64,000 nucleotides of DNA from Eunapius fragilis (taxonomy: Eukaryota > Porifera > Demospongiae > Spongillida > Spongillidae), in contig OY811993.1 of assembly GCA_963681505.1 (NCBI GenBank), positions 3,699,489-3,763,488 on the forward strand, given 5' to 3'. A program made the translations under genes and the position numbers. Positions 1 through 11,039 of the stretch are shown here, one piece after another; positions within the stretch are counted from its first letter, which is position 1; each line of letters begins with the position of its first letter. The notes beneath the pieces are model-generated. The model did not search any database. It had not been told where the DNA came from and worked only from the letters and a program-made list of their open reading frames with translations.

Positions 1-1290
1 TATGTCATGCGCAAGTATTTTACTGAAGTGTTTGAGACACCGCAAGTCACAGGACATCATTATTGTTCAAAATGCTATTATTTATTTGAATCAAATGATC
101 CTGTGTTGCAACGTCCAAACAAATGCAATGCCAAACATGATTGTTTCGTTCTTTTTGACCTTGCAGTTCAATTGAAGAATAAGCTATCAGGTATGGATGA
201 ATACTAGCTACATTTTACAGTGCATTAAGCATATTGCATTTCAAAATAGATCCATATGTATGGAAGTCAATGCAGTCAAGGTTCAATAATGAAAGGTAAA
301 ACGACACATTGCATGTCTGATGTGTATGATGGTGTAGAGTATAAAAAACTGTCAGTACCAGGAGGATTTTTGTCATGCGAGTTTCCTGCAAATGTGTCAT
401 TCTGTATGAACACTGATGGTGTTGCTCTTTTTAAATCATCTCAGACAGAAATTTGGCCTCTGTGGCTTGTAATAAATGAATTACCAGCAAACATGAGGTA
501 AGTTAACATAATGTTGCATAAAATTGAGTTACCTGAAGTGCATCAAATGTAGATTTTCCAGAAAGTACATTATCTTAGGTGGGGTTTGGTTTAATTCTGA
601 AAAGCCAACAATGAGTACATACATGAAACCATTTGTTGAAAAAATTGACGAACTATATACTTCAGGTATATAGTTCGTTAATTGAGGTTTTAAGTAGAAT
701 ATTTTTAATTTTTTTTTATCAAGGTGTTTGCATTGAAACCTCTGATGGAGTTTTCCTGTCATATGCAATGTTGTTAATATGCACTGCAGATTTGCCAGCA
801 AGGGCAAAAGTAGCTAATCATGTTCAGTTCAATGGATACTATGGATGCATAACATGTACTGTTATGGGTGAAAGAATTGAGGCAGCAGTCTTAACAGGAG
901 CAAAGGTTTCTATGTACACATTATGTTATGTTATTATCAATGAAACATTTTGTTATCAGGTTAATGGAAGAAAAGGGATACCAATACTAGCACTTCATCT
1001 ACCATTCAACCTGATCCTTGGGATGGTGATAGATATAATGCATTATGTTATTTTGGGGGTGGTAAAGGCACTACTTCCTTTTTGGTTTTCGTCAACTCAA
1101 CGCAGTCAAGAATGCAGCGTATATTCACAGGTAAGCAATAATGATACAACTATTATCCTATTTGACCTATCCTTGTTTTTTCTTTATTACTATGCACTTA
1201 AATGCAGCTATCGCTTTGCGATGAAAGGTTGCTTTCAATTGCTGTGCCCAATGCAATTTCAAGACCACCAAAGAGTTTATTGAAGTTTAA
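1..1290 (+). pseudogene. CACTA/EnSpm transposase (tnp2 type), N-terminal part
   Basis: This is the 5' half of a cut-and-paste transposase gene of the CACTA/EnSpm group, entering from the left edge. Five blocks read as exons: before ~189 (donor CAGGTATG), ~250-497 (donor GAGGTAAGT), 724-906, 960-1131 (donor CAGGTAAGC) and 1207-1290. The second block contains the tnp2-like run NTDGVALFKSSQTEIWPLWL. The third has LPARAKVANHVQFNGYYGC followed by CxxC, and the fourth has DIMHYVILGVV, the usual D-MH-V-LG motif. The reading dies after ~1290 and no C-terminal half follows here. A C-terminal tnp2 block sits on the other strand at 13180-13993. It is truncated and probably inactive. Family assignment is confident; exon ends are inferred from splice consensus. 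Confidence 0.75.
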
Positions 1291-1356
1291 AAAATAGCAA
1301 ACAACTAGAGGAAAAACTCTTTGATGATTCAATCGTCATTTGGTGTGGAACTTTTG

Positions 1357-1704
1357 TTAGAGAAGTTGTTTTTATCAAATTGCCTTCACGTCAAGGAAAG
1401 AAACGAGCGAAACGACGTGCGAAACACCTTAGACGATGTTTTAGAATCGGCACGGGCATCCTACAAAGCAGATCCAGAAAAGAAACGGACCGCTGAACGC
1501 GAGCGGTATCAAGCAGATCCAAAACGGTCCGCTAAAAGGCAACGTTATTGGGAGAGTCCTGAACCTGCTCGCTTGGTGAAGAGAGTGCGGTATGAAAAGG
1601 CTAAGAGTACCTTGCAAAACCAACGAGGCCATCGAAAGAGTACTACCGATAAAGTTATTCAAAGGTATGTAAATGTAGCTATCTACTCTTACATTAGATA
1701 TTAA
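1357..1704 (+). pseudogene. Helitron-like gene, N-terminal fragment (copy 1)
   Basis: Basic, repeat-rich N-terminus of a family with YxADPEKKR-type repeats, found next to Helitron-like helicase genes in several marine invertebrates. The readable frame has SYKADPEKKRTAERERYQAD and then RYWESPEPARLVKRVRYEK. The leader, AGAAGTTGTTTTTATCAAA followed by a PSRQ..KRAKRR coding stretch, is shared with copies at 2715-2829 and 31125-31480. In this copy the PSRQ part and the ADPEKKR part are in different frames, so it carries a frameshift, and the usual ATG reads TTG. It ends near 1704 with no downstream domains. No function is likely. Confidence 0.6.
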
Positions 1705-2170
1705 GCTGCTTGGTTACAATACGACATTAGCTAAACGTTGCGTCAGCGCTGCCTTGTGTCAGGGACGTTATGTGATGTCGGAATAGACATTCCAGACCTA
1801 TCAGATGCATGCAGTTATTGTATGACGCAAGGTTTGGCAAATGTCATCTGCATTGTGTCTTATTATATGTGTAACGTATACTACGGGTATATGAAGATAT
1901 AGGGAAGATCTTTAGTTTTGGGTTACTAGCGACGAGATACGTCGTTAGGTTGGGGGGGGGGAGGGGAGGGGGTAGGTTTAGGGTTTTAGGGTAACGCCTA
2001 TCCCCGAACTCGAATCCGACGTCCGATTGCACCCGTCCCTCCTTCCCGGCACTCTTCATTGAACGAGTCTCGGCCATGTACATGTTGTTAGGGTTCGGCG
2101 CCATCTTACGTACAAATCCAGAGACTGGTGGGGGGGGGGGGGGGGGGGGGCTACTTTCGCCTCACGCATA
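1705..2170. other. Gene-free stretch with a 21-base G run
   Basis: I see no supported gene. The stretch holds a G/A-rich patch at ~1951-1975 and an uninterrupted run of 21 G at 2130-2150. A minus-strand open frame over 1844-2104 is proline-rich only because of the G-rich patch. Confidence 0.6.
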
Positions 2171-2171
2171 T

Positions 2172-2560
2172 GCGGGTTTTAAAAAATGATATTCACGACC
2201 CGGGTCAATTCCTATGATAGTAGTTGCTACATGTATATAGGAATTGACCCGGGTCGTGAATATCATTAAAAAACCGCGACCCGCGTGTAACTCGCGTACC
2301 AAGAAACGGATAGTGTAGCTCTTTGTTGCTATCGAACCAGAAGGCACAGACGGTCATTTTAATGTTTTATTCCAGCCTTCAAACTGTTCGGCTTTAAGAG
2401 AGAAAAAAAAGTTCGTGTTTTACCTCGTCCCCACGCCAATTCTTCTCGTCGTCGTCTTCTTCTTCTCGGGTGAGTATAACTCCGGATACGAATGGTTTTA
2501 AAGAGCGCCAATTATACCAATCGCTTTAGAATCTCCTGGAAGGACATCTTTAAGTATCAG
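2172..2560. repeat. Dispersed repeat with 31-bp perfect hairpin (copy 1)
   Basis: Positions 2185-2215 and 2237-2267 are exact reverse complements (31 bp) around a 21-base loop, and the flanking GCGGGTTTT / AAAAAACCGC extends the stem imperfectly. From ~2236 on, the sequence resembles 46910-47265 at several places: the TATAGGA.TTGACC... start, the AAAACGCGACCCG stretch, a TTCTTCTTCTC stretch, and a CAGAATC..CTGGAGGAC end. The second copy lacks the left hairpin arm. Related minus-strand open frames occur in both copies but I do not think they are genes. Confidence 0.6.
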
Positions 2561-2829
2561 ATATATGAATAAAGCTTAAAACTGACATATGTAATCATTA
2601 CGTAATGCGGAGTGTTAAATTGAAGCGTTCCCATGGCAAAATTACGTATATTTAGAATTGTACAGCGTTATAAACAGGTGGGATTTTATTTGATTTCAGT
2701 TTTGTTCACCACTTTTGGCTAGCGAAGTTGTTTTTATCAAAATGCCTTCACGTCAACAAAAGAGGAGAGCTATACGACGAGAGAAATACCTCCAAAATCG
2801 AGACGGTCGACGAGTTAGAGTCCTACCGC

Positions 2830-4180
2830 CAGGGCTGCCGCGATATATCGCGATATGCGATATATCGCGATATTTTTTATATATCGCGATACGCGATATA
2901 TCGCGATATTTTTTAGACATATCGCGATACAAACGTGCACGGGAATAGACGGAGAATCACGGAGATAGATGAAATAACAAATTAGTACTGGAAGATTTAG
3001 CAGAGATGCAATTAGTACCATACGAGTACATGCACAACGGCAAAATCCTATCACGTGCTATTTAAAACCACTTTGCATTATGCTCATATGCATTTACCCA
3101 GCCGTTCTAGGAAAAGGTTCCATCATTTTTTCTGGAGTATATTCTTTGCTGTGGAGAAAACCCTTTCTGAATGTGCAGTTGAGGCAGGGATAGCTAGATA
3201 CTTTCTTGCCAGTTTGGCAACTTGAGGGAAGTAGGATTCATGCTTGCTCCACCAATCCATCGGATCATCTATTCAGAAGTTAATTTCAGTCTCCTTAAGA
3301 TATCTCTGAAATTCGTCTTCAATGTGATCATGAGTACTACGAACTGATTACTTCACCAGGACATTCATCTTTATGTCCTAACAGAATATCAAATTCCTCC
3401 TCTTTTGGAGTATAACAGCTGCTTTCTTTGCTGGAGGCTCATCAGCCTCATCATCTTCATTCTCCTCTGCAATATTCGTCATTTCAGTTTGCAATTGGCT
3501 AATAATGGTTTGTCTATTAGTGCGGTTTAGCCAAGACAAACTTTTATGTCCTGGATGAGTTATAGCTCCCTTTCCCAATTGGAGGTCAGCTGAATCCCAA
3601 CGTTGCAGCATGTCCTGCAGTATAAAACTCCTGACTTCTTGTACAATTTTTGGAAGGTTTTTCCAACGGGTCCCTAACTGCCAGTGCACTGGTGGCATTG
3701 TTGTTGAGCGTTGTAATATATCGAGAAACGCATCCTAAAGTAGGATACTTTTCTCCCTGCAGAAAATCTGTTGCCATTTGAAATGGATTCAACAGGGCAC
3801 ACAACTTTTCAGCAGCCAGCCATTGTTCAGGAGATGGGACCAAATGAGCATATTTGTTCTCTGCCAATACATGAGTAATGTGCTTCTGAAGCAATACACA
3901 TCGTTGTAACATATAAAATGTGGAGTTCCATCTTGTGCAGATGTCCTTGATAAGTTTAAGGCTGCGCTTATGTGGTAGCACTGGAGCATCTACATGCAAG
4001 GTGCGATCAATCTCTGTATCTTCAGACTGAGTAGCATCTATGGTGTGATCAGAATCATCTTCAGACTGAGTAGCACCATCATTATTAAGAAATAATTGAT
4101 CGATGAATACTATATCGCGATATTTCACTCATATCGCGGTATACACGATATCGGCTACAGACCATATCGCGGCAGCACTG
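2830..4180 (-). mobile_element. hAT DNA transposon, 1351 bp, 8-bp target duplication
   Basis: The ends are CAGGGCTGCCGCGATA on the left and, reverse-complemented, CAGTGCTGCCGCGATA on the right: typical hAT CAG(G/T)G termini. The octamer CCTACCGC is duplicated exactly at 2822-2829 and 4181-4188. Subterminal regions are packed with the palindrome ATATCGCGATAT on both sides (2840-2925 and 4110-4170). The element carries a broken transposase on the minus strand and sits inside the Helitron-like gene, so it is the younger insertion. Confidence 0.93.
3130..4128 (-). pseudogene. hAT-family transposase (ZBED-like), frameshifted
   Basis: Transposase of the hAT element around it. From the 5' side on the minus strand: an acidic stretch with repeated ATQSED, then the conserved KDICTRWNSTFYMLQR block (~3930-3975), then LLNPFQMATDFLQGEKYPTL (~3720-3800). 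The reading shifts frame near 3590-3690 to WKNLPKIVQEVRSFILQDML and later DDEADEPPAKKAA. The C-terminal dimerisation block survives at ~3140-3300 (DPMDWWSKHESYFP and LARKYLAIPASTAHSERVFS) after an in-frame stop. The N-terminal zinc finger and part of the catalytic region are missing, and there is at least one frameshift and one stop. It cannot make a whole enzyme. Confidence 0.85.
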
Positions 4181-4246
4181 CCTACCGCTTCGGTACAAAG
4201 CTGACCCTCCATAAGCGGGCGTCTGCTCGTGACGGTAGAAGGGGGA

Positions 4247-4267
4247 GGGGGGGGGGGGGGGGGGGGG
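4247..4267. repeat. Poly-G tract, 21 bases
   Basis: Uninterrupted run of 21 G, one of seven such runs of 18 or more in the window. Confidence 0.95.
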
Positions 4268-4370
4268 AACTGCATAAGTGCAATTAAAGAGGCTACGTCA
4301 TAACTATAACTTGTGAGCACTTGCCAGTATTCGCAGAAATCATCGACAATAAAATTAAAAATAGAAGAAA

Positions 4371-4650
4371 CAAGTAAAGAAAAACATTCTCTAACGAGAA
4401 AGTTGGTGGGATATAGGAATTGGAGGCAATGGTGGTGTAAAAAGGAAGAGAACAAGGGAAAAGAAAAATGAGACAAAAATCCTATATTTAGCACTTCTTT
4501 TGGTTCTGTTACATTTACATGTGCTAAATATAGGATTTTTGTCTCATTTTTCTTTTCCCAAACCCTTGTTCTCTTCTTTTTTACACCACCATTGCCTCCA
4601 ATTCCTATATCCCACCAACGTTCTCGTTAGAGAATGTTTTTCTTTACCTG
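4371..4650. mobile_element. Foldback MITE, copy 1 (280 bp)
   Basis: Almost the whole element is one hairpin. The left arm from 4371 (CAAGTAAAGAAAAACATTCT) is the reverse complement of the right arm ending at 4650, with ~125 bp per arm, few mismatches and a short loop near 4495-4520. The end motif CATTCTCTAACGAGAAAGTT followed by GGTGGGATATAGG is shared with copies at 47279-47559 and 48721-48914. No coding capacity. I could not define an exact target duplication. Confidence 0.85.
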
Positions 4651-6062
4651 TAGAATTAGAATGGCTTCAGTTTATGGTTTTGCACATACATGAATATAAT
4701 GTACGCACTTTCCTTCTTCACTGTAGCTACTCTCTGTACGAACCAAAGGATGTTGTACTTAGCGAGTATAAGGTTGGCCTCGAAAAGGCTATTCTAAAGA
4801 ATAGCACTTTACTAGTTCAGTTAAATGATGCCTTTTGCAAGACGCACCCATAGTTAGCGCAAAAGGTGTGTACCAGATCTGCACATGCTGCTGTCAGTAA
4901 AGTTAGTGCAGATGCAGTGCTTAAAAATGTTCTGAATGTGCATAGAAAAATGCAGGGGAATTTCTAAAGGTATTCGTGCCGTTAGAAGATAGTCACCTCC
5001 TAGAAGGGGTAAGGTACCATACTGCTGGTTCAGAGCCTTTCTTCTATGATGCCTCTTACAACCACACAAGGCAGCATGGTTCCATACCAGTAGACTTCAA
5101 TGGTAGGTGTGTAGTGGCTGCAGAGATAGGAGACCAACATCTTATCCGCATGCGTCCATTAAAATGGAAGTGCACTTATGAGTGTCGACTGCTTAATAGT
5201 GGTGAAATGGACAATATGTTGTCAGTTCCCAACATGCTCCAGCCCATTGAGGGTGATCAGAGCAGCAGCACCTCATTACCCAGTGTTACGGTGCTTCCTG
5301 TAGAGACTTGATGCTGCCTACAAAAAGCATAAGGACATTAAAGCTATCGATGGAATGCTTTGTAGTGGAAGTGTTGAGGAGCTCATAAAGTACCAACCAA
5401 GGTTTGCAGGAGGACTTACCAAAGTTGTTTTAGCGAGGATGGGGAAGAGCATGCCATAGTAAGCGAAGACCATTCATTGTCTGGTCTTGGCTATATTGAA
5501 TCACACCTGTGTATTACACATGCTGAACTCATGGCTGAACTGCAATCCAAGTTCCAAGACAATGCAGTTGCTGCTGTGAGCGTTTATGTTGGCGTACAGC
5601 AGTGTCTTGTGTTGATTTTAGTAATGTAACCAAGTACCAAACTGCTGTATGGTTGGCATTGAAAGCTCACATTCTGAAAAACAGTGGTACTGAACAGCTT
5701 TATATTTGTAAGTATTGCCAACCATTTCTTAATAAGAATACTATGCCAGCACGATGTGTTCTGAATGGACTTTTCACTGAACCTGTACCAGATGAGCTGA
5801 AATCTCTTGATGCTTTGAGTAAGCATCTAATTCAGAGAGCAAAAGCTTTCAGACAATCGTGCGGTTGGGTACATATTCTGGTAAAGTGCCAGTTTATAAT
5901 GCCCTCCAAGCCTGTAAAGGTACCAAGTTTTTTCTGCCTTTATCACTAAACAAAACATTGGAAACCTTATCTGAAATCCATGACATGTTACTTTGCCTGA
6001 CCCAGAACTGTTCATAATTTTGAATAGTGTTCCAACTAAAAATAAGGTTGTATGGCAGGCAT

Positions 6063-6412
6063 TTGCAGACACTGGAAACATTGCAGACACTGGAAACACT
6101 GCAGACACTTGAAACACTGAAGACACTGGAAACACTACAGACACTGGCAAACACTGAAAGCACTGGAAACACTGCAGACGCTGGAAACACTGCAGACACT
6201 GGAAACACTGGAAACACTGAAGACACTGGAAACATTGCAAACACTGGAAACACTGCAAACACTAAGAACACTGGAAACACTGCAGACACTGGAAACACTG
6301 CAGACACTAGAAACACTGGAAACACTGCAGACAGTGGAAACACTTCAGACACTGGAAACACTGCAGACACTAGAAACACTGGAAACACTGCAGACACTGG
6401 AAACACTGCACT
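6063..6412. repeat. 18-bp minisatellite
   Basis: About 19 imperfect copies of an 18-bp unit, GGAAACACTGCAGACACT, with 12-bp and 30-bp variants. The unit length is a multiple of three and lacks stops in most frames, so long spurious open frames appear on both strands. The array lies just where the Helitron-like reading fades. Confidence 0.9.
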
Positions 6413-6439
6413 GTTAAAAAAGGTGTTACCGCAACACAC

Positions 6440-6720
6440 ACTGGACAAAATAATGGATTTACTATGTCTGAACGCTATGCGTAAATTTATTGCAAATGTA
6501 AAACATCATATTTACGCTCGCATTTACACGGACGTAAACATTTATAGCTTTACGCTAATATTTACACTACATTTACCGTGTACGTAAAGTTACAAACATA
6601 TTTAGATACATATTTACGCCACATTTGCAATACGAGTAAAGTCAGCATATATTTACGTATGTATTTGCTACATGTTTGCGCACGCTAGATTTGGGATCAC
6701 CTTTACTTGGGTAAGCAAAT
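6440..6720. repeat. Block dense in GTAAA/TTTAC pentamers
   Basis: About 13 copies of GTAAA or its complement TTTAC lie within ~250 bp, in both orientations and often followed by C or G (TTTACGC, GTAAAC). A second block of the same character is at 10838-11035. No open frame. It may be a short non-autonomous element; termini are not defined. Confidence 0.6.
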
Positions 6721-6858
6721 ATGACCTAGCTAGCTTCCAAATTTAAAAAAAAACGAAACCCGGTCCCTTGTTTTCGCTGCTTCTTCGTTCATAGAATGAC
6801 TACATGTACTAGTAGGTTCTGCTATCACTACGAGTCTACGTGGAGTACTCTTTGTTGG

Positions 6859-6903
6859 GCGTTGCCCGACCTTCGATTAAGGTCGGGCTACGCCCAACAC
6901 TCT
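6859..6903. repeat. Perfect short hairpin, GTTGGGCGT..ACGCCCAAC
   Basis: GTTGGGCGTTGCCCGACCTT is followed by a short loop and its near-exact complement ending ACGCCCAAC. Related halves occur at ~17713-17752 and ~55112-55130. No gene nearby. Confidence 0.7.
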
Positions 6904-6904
6904 G

Positions 6905-7354
6905 TACAAAGTAAAGGGGGTGATATCGCGATGTGAATGCATATAGGTAGCACTCCAATAAGCGGAGACGCAGACAGCCCAACGTATATCTTGAGTGCTC
7001 TTTCGCCGTTACTTTTGTATTGTAGGGTCCACACCGCGTTCAGCGCGCTACAAATTAACTCAATGCAGCGTAGACATGCACACATACATGTATATGATAC
7101 ATATACATCGCCTGGCAATGTACACATGTATACACTTTCATATAGAAGTTCCAACGATGAACAGACCTCTGTATGTATAGTCTCCGCTGGCAAACATGCT
7201 GTATATAGATATAGAATGCAAATGAATCATATACATTTATACCGGTATACATATACACATGTACAATATCTAGCAATTGCAACCAATTCCCCTCTCACAC
7301 ATTACACATACACATGGTCAAAGGCTCGGTAGATACTTTTCCACAGGTACCACT
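6905..7354. other. Gene-free AT-rich stretch with ACATGTA motifs
   Basis: I see no gene. The stretch is rich in alternating TACATGTA/TATACAT palindromes and grades into the CA satellite. Confidence 0.5.
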
Positions 7355-7901
7355 TTAACACACACACACACACAGACACACACATACATACACTCACACT
7401 CACATTCACACAACAGACACACACTTATTCACAAGTGTATCATGCAATCATTTCCCCTCTACCCATGCACATGTACACACATACACACATGCACACACAT
7501 ACACACATGTATCACGCAACCAATTTGTACACACAAGTGCACACACACACTGCAACCAATTCCTCGATCCTCCCCACACACATATTTCACACACAACACA
7601 CACACCACACACAAACACACACACGTGCTACATACAGTGTAATATTATGCAGCGAGTTAATTCACCTCTCCCCATGCACATGATTGTACACACATGCACA
7701 CACACACTCACATATACATGTACTTACAGGTACATGAAGTGAATCATGCAACCAAATCCCCTTTACCCATGCACATGTACACACACACAACACACACATA
7801 CACACACATATCACGCAACCAATTTATACACTCAAGTGCACACACACCACAATCAATTCCCCCCTCCACACATAAATATTCACCAGTACACACACAAACA
7901 C

Positions 7902-7938
<37 letters not shown>

Positions 7939-8814
7939 CACACACACACACAACACACACACTCCTTCATCACATCTGGTATGTGTTTGTGCAATTTGGC
8001 TGCGTGATACATGTTGTGTGTGTATGTGTGTGTGCACTTGTTTAATATTATGCAACCCATTCACCTCTCCCCATGCACATGTACACACACACATGCACAC
8101 AAACATACACAAACACACACAACACACACAACACACACACACACACAAACACAACACACACAAACACACACAATGAACACACAAACAACACACACACACC
8201 ACACACACACACGCACAAACACGCACAACACACACATGTGTACATAATACATACACACATACACACACTCATTCATCACATCTTGTATGTGTGTGTGCAA
8301 ATTGGCTGCGGGATACATGTGTGTATGTGTGTATGTGTGTGTGCACTTGTTTAATATTATGCAACCCATTCACCTTTCCCTATGCACATGTACACACACA
8401 CATGCACACACACATACACACACATACACACAAAACACACACACAACACACACAAACACACACAACACACACACACAAACAACACAGACAACACACACAC
8501 AGTATACATAACACATGCACACAGTATGTATAACACATGCACACACACAACACTCACAACACACACAAACACATACAACACACACAACACACACAACACA
8601 CACACACAACACACACACAACACACACAACATACATACAACACACACACAACACACACACAAACACACACACAAACATACACAGCACACACACAGTATAC
8701 ATAACACACATGCACACACACAACACACACAACACACATACAACACACACACAACACACACAAACACATGCAAACACATACACAACACACAGTATACATA
8801 ACACACATGCACAT

Positions 8815-8860
<46 letters not shown>

Positions 8861-9099
8861 TTAAACACCGGTACATAAAGTGTATCATGCAACCAATTCC
8901 CCTTTACCCACGCACATGTACACACACTCATTCATCACCTCCGGTATGCGTGTGTGCACTACTTATGTGTAAAAATTGGCTGTGTGTGTGTGCATGTGTG
9001 TGTGAGAGTGTGTGTGTGTGCATGGGGAGAGGGATATTGGTTGCATAATATGTATACTTATTCACCGGTACATAAAGTGTGTCATGCAACCATGCACAT

Positions 9100-9142
<43 letters not shown>

Positions 9143-9330
9143 TACTTATTAACCAGTATATAAAGTCCTTTACCCATGCATGCACATGTACATACACATA
9201 TCCCTTCTCCCTATGCACATGTACACGTGTACACACACATACTTATTCAACAGTACATAACATTTCCCCTCTCCCTACACAAATGTACACACACACATCA
9301 CATCATCAGTACAAACATGTAAACCGCTTA
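7355..9330. repeat. CA-rich satellite with longer repeat units
   Basis: About 2 kb dominated by (CA)n and CACAAACACA variants. Within it a linker recurs at irregular spacing: ATGCAACCMATTCMCCTYTM followed by CCCATGCACATGTACACAC (near 7441, 7745, 8048, 8357, 8886 and 9082). A second linker holding GTGTGTG..GCACTTGTTTAAT appears at ~8035 and ~8345. So this is a compound array, not simple slippage. All open frames here (poly Cys-Val or His-Thr) are artefacts of the repeat. Confidence 0.92.
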
Positions 9331-9439
9331 CCATGGCTGTGGCTCCATCTAGCTCCTCCACCTAAGGGGTAGGGATCTGGAGGTACCTCTCCTTCTGCCA
9401 GAACATGGGTCCAAACATACCGTTGAGCTATTTGCCACA

Positions 9440-9690
9440 CACCTTGGCATGACACTCCAAGCCAACACTACACAGGCAGCAGTGTCCCATCTCCATCGCA
9501 CTCAGGGGTATAGCAGTCCAATCTGACGCTGAACCTAACCATCAGAGGTATCCTTTGTTCTCAGCCCCCGACCCAAATTAGGATTGGGGTACAACTCAGC
9601 CCAATACAACACCCACAGCTTGAGGATCGGAGCGGCAACGGCGGGCAGAATTTAAAGAAAGCCTCTCTCCTAAACTGCACGCGAGTCACT
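9440..9690 (+). pseudogene. Tyrosine recombinase remnant (DIRS/Crypton-like)
   Basis: Broken plus-strand reading with blocks typical of retroelement or Crypton tyrosine recombinases: AAVSHLHRTQGYSSPI, then after stops PSEVSFVLSPRPKLGLGYNS, then YNTHSLRIGAATAGR at ~9605-9650. The HSLRIGAAT block contains the conserved H-x-x-R pair of the catalytic site. Several in-frame stops show it is dead. No partner domains (RT, gag) are visible nearby, so the parent class is uncertain. Confidence 0.5.
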
Positions 9691-10837
9691 TACAACAAAG
9701 TGATCGAGTTTAGTTTGCCGGTTCTGTTGCTCATCTTGTCCTCTGTCTTTGGGCCATCGAGAGTACAACACGACGTCATGCACAAATTATTAATTCAAGG
9801 CGGTAAAATCGGACCAATCAAATTTTACACCTGTGTGCGCGCGAAACACTCATATACATGCAGCTGTTGGCAGCAGTTCAGTTTGTGATTTCAGACAGTG
9901 CAGCACAATACGTGTATGTTCCCAGCACGTACTCCAGTTCGTTCGAGTTCTTCTATACGTACGTTCCTTGGTCGTCGTTATAAAGGTTTCATTGTAGGTA
10001 ATAAATAATTGTAATAAGAGCATTCATGTTTCAATTGTTGCCGACCGCCGCAGGCAAAGTACAGCTACTAGCGACGTGATTAAAATCGCTTCAGGACCAA
10101 GTGGCCACGGATTTGCTGGTAAGCCACCGACCATTGGGATTCTCAAAAGAGCAAACCAAAAGATTTGTTCTTTATTCACAGTATCGTGAAAGTTCGGATA
10201 GACAATCAAATGCAACGGGAGCATTGGGTAAGGTATGCAGCTAAGCTAGTACTAGTATGTATAATATGTTATCTCCTTTGTATTAAATACTCTGCAGTGT
10301 CAGCACCTGAAAATATGCTGCGCTGGTGGTGAGCCGACGTGAAGCATGCAGAGACTAAGAATGAAAGCATCACGTAGGTCTCCAGCTTTTAACCTTTAAA
10401 AAAATGTTCACCATGCATGCATGCATGCCATGTTGTACAGAAACATCACCAGCTCGTCAAAAGTAAGTAAAATATACATGTATATAATTTAATTCATGTA
10501 GAATACATAATCTGTCCCGGCACAGAGGAATCAAGATGAAGTTACGGGGGTTCCTTCTAACAATTGAGCACAGGCGCACCAGCAGAGCGGCACAACGGTG
10601 GCGCAGAGCGAACCCTTCCTCAGCATCCAAGCCTCCGCCATGCTGCAATAGTGTACTTTTAATTTCCTTGTGTGTTGTATACTGCTATTTGTTTTTGCAA
10701 TTCGTCAACGCTGACCAATTTGAAGTGATTAATTAAAATTAAGAGTTGCTAGCTAGCTCTAGATCTAAAAATAAAAGCTGTCACACTCAATAGTGCTAAT
10801 GTATAATTATGGATCTGACTTTTACGAGGAAGTGTAA
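9691..10837. other. No supported gene
   Basis: Contains short open frames only (a 66-codon frame at 10536-10736 is the longest) and a CATGCATGCATGCATG palindrome at ~10413-10430. I recognise nothing in it. Confidence 0.5.
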
Positions 10838-11035
10838 CGCTATACCAAATGTAACATTTGACATCATATTTGCGATGTGTAAACACAAGTAAACTGAGCC
10901 TTTACCCCCTTTACACTATAGCGTAAACATCAGGTTTACTTCGTTGTAAACATAAGTAAATATGCGTAAACCTGAGCTTTACCTCATGTTTACATCGTGT
11001 TTACCACTTGCGTAAACCCGTATTTTTACGCAGTG
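10838..11035. repeat. Second GTAAA/TTTAC-dense block
   Basis: About 14 GTAAA/TTTAC pentamers in ~200 bp, mostly as GTAAAC or GTTTAC, in both orientations. It ends in TTTTTACGCAGTG immediately before dispersed repeat copy A. Confidence 0.6.
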
Positions 11036-11039
11036 TTAG

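Larger units (their letters stand above)
2715..6060 (+). pseudogene. Helitron-like gene remnant, interrupted by two elements
   Basis: A decayed gene of the Helitron-associated family. It starts at ~2741 with MPSRQQKRRAIRREKYLQ and is cut at 2829 by a hAT element. It resumes at 4181 and is cut again by a foldback MITE at 4371-4650. It then continues through frame-shifted blocks: ~4740-4850 (EPKDVVLSEYKVGLEKAIL), ~4976-5250 (EGVRYHTAGSEPFFYDASY), 5325-5440, 5460-5600 and 5602-5870 (LYICKYCQPFLNKNTMPARC, then LKSLDALSKHLIQRAKAF), with a frameshift near 5860 before VPVYNALQACKG and DPELF. The CxxC..PxRCVLNGL block resembles the DUF6570-type region upstream of the helicase in this family. The helicase is not in the window. 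Inactive. Confidence 0.6.

Noticed and set aside
1965-2000. Telomere-like TTTAGGGTTTTAGGG
   Set aside because: Only two imperfect units inside a G-rich patch; no array.
1844-2104. 86-codon minus-strand proline-rich frame
   Set aside because: Driven by a G-rich patch; no start context, no similarity.
5827-6587. 143-186-codon frames over the 18-bp minisatellite on both strands
   Set aside because: The unit length is a multiple of three without stops, so all frames stay open; no conserved domain.
7744-8931. Long open frames of Cys-Val or His-Thr over the CA satellite
   Set aside because: They follow directly from (CA)n/(TG)n having no stops; composition is that of the repeat and no start or splice context supports them.
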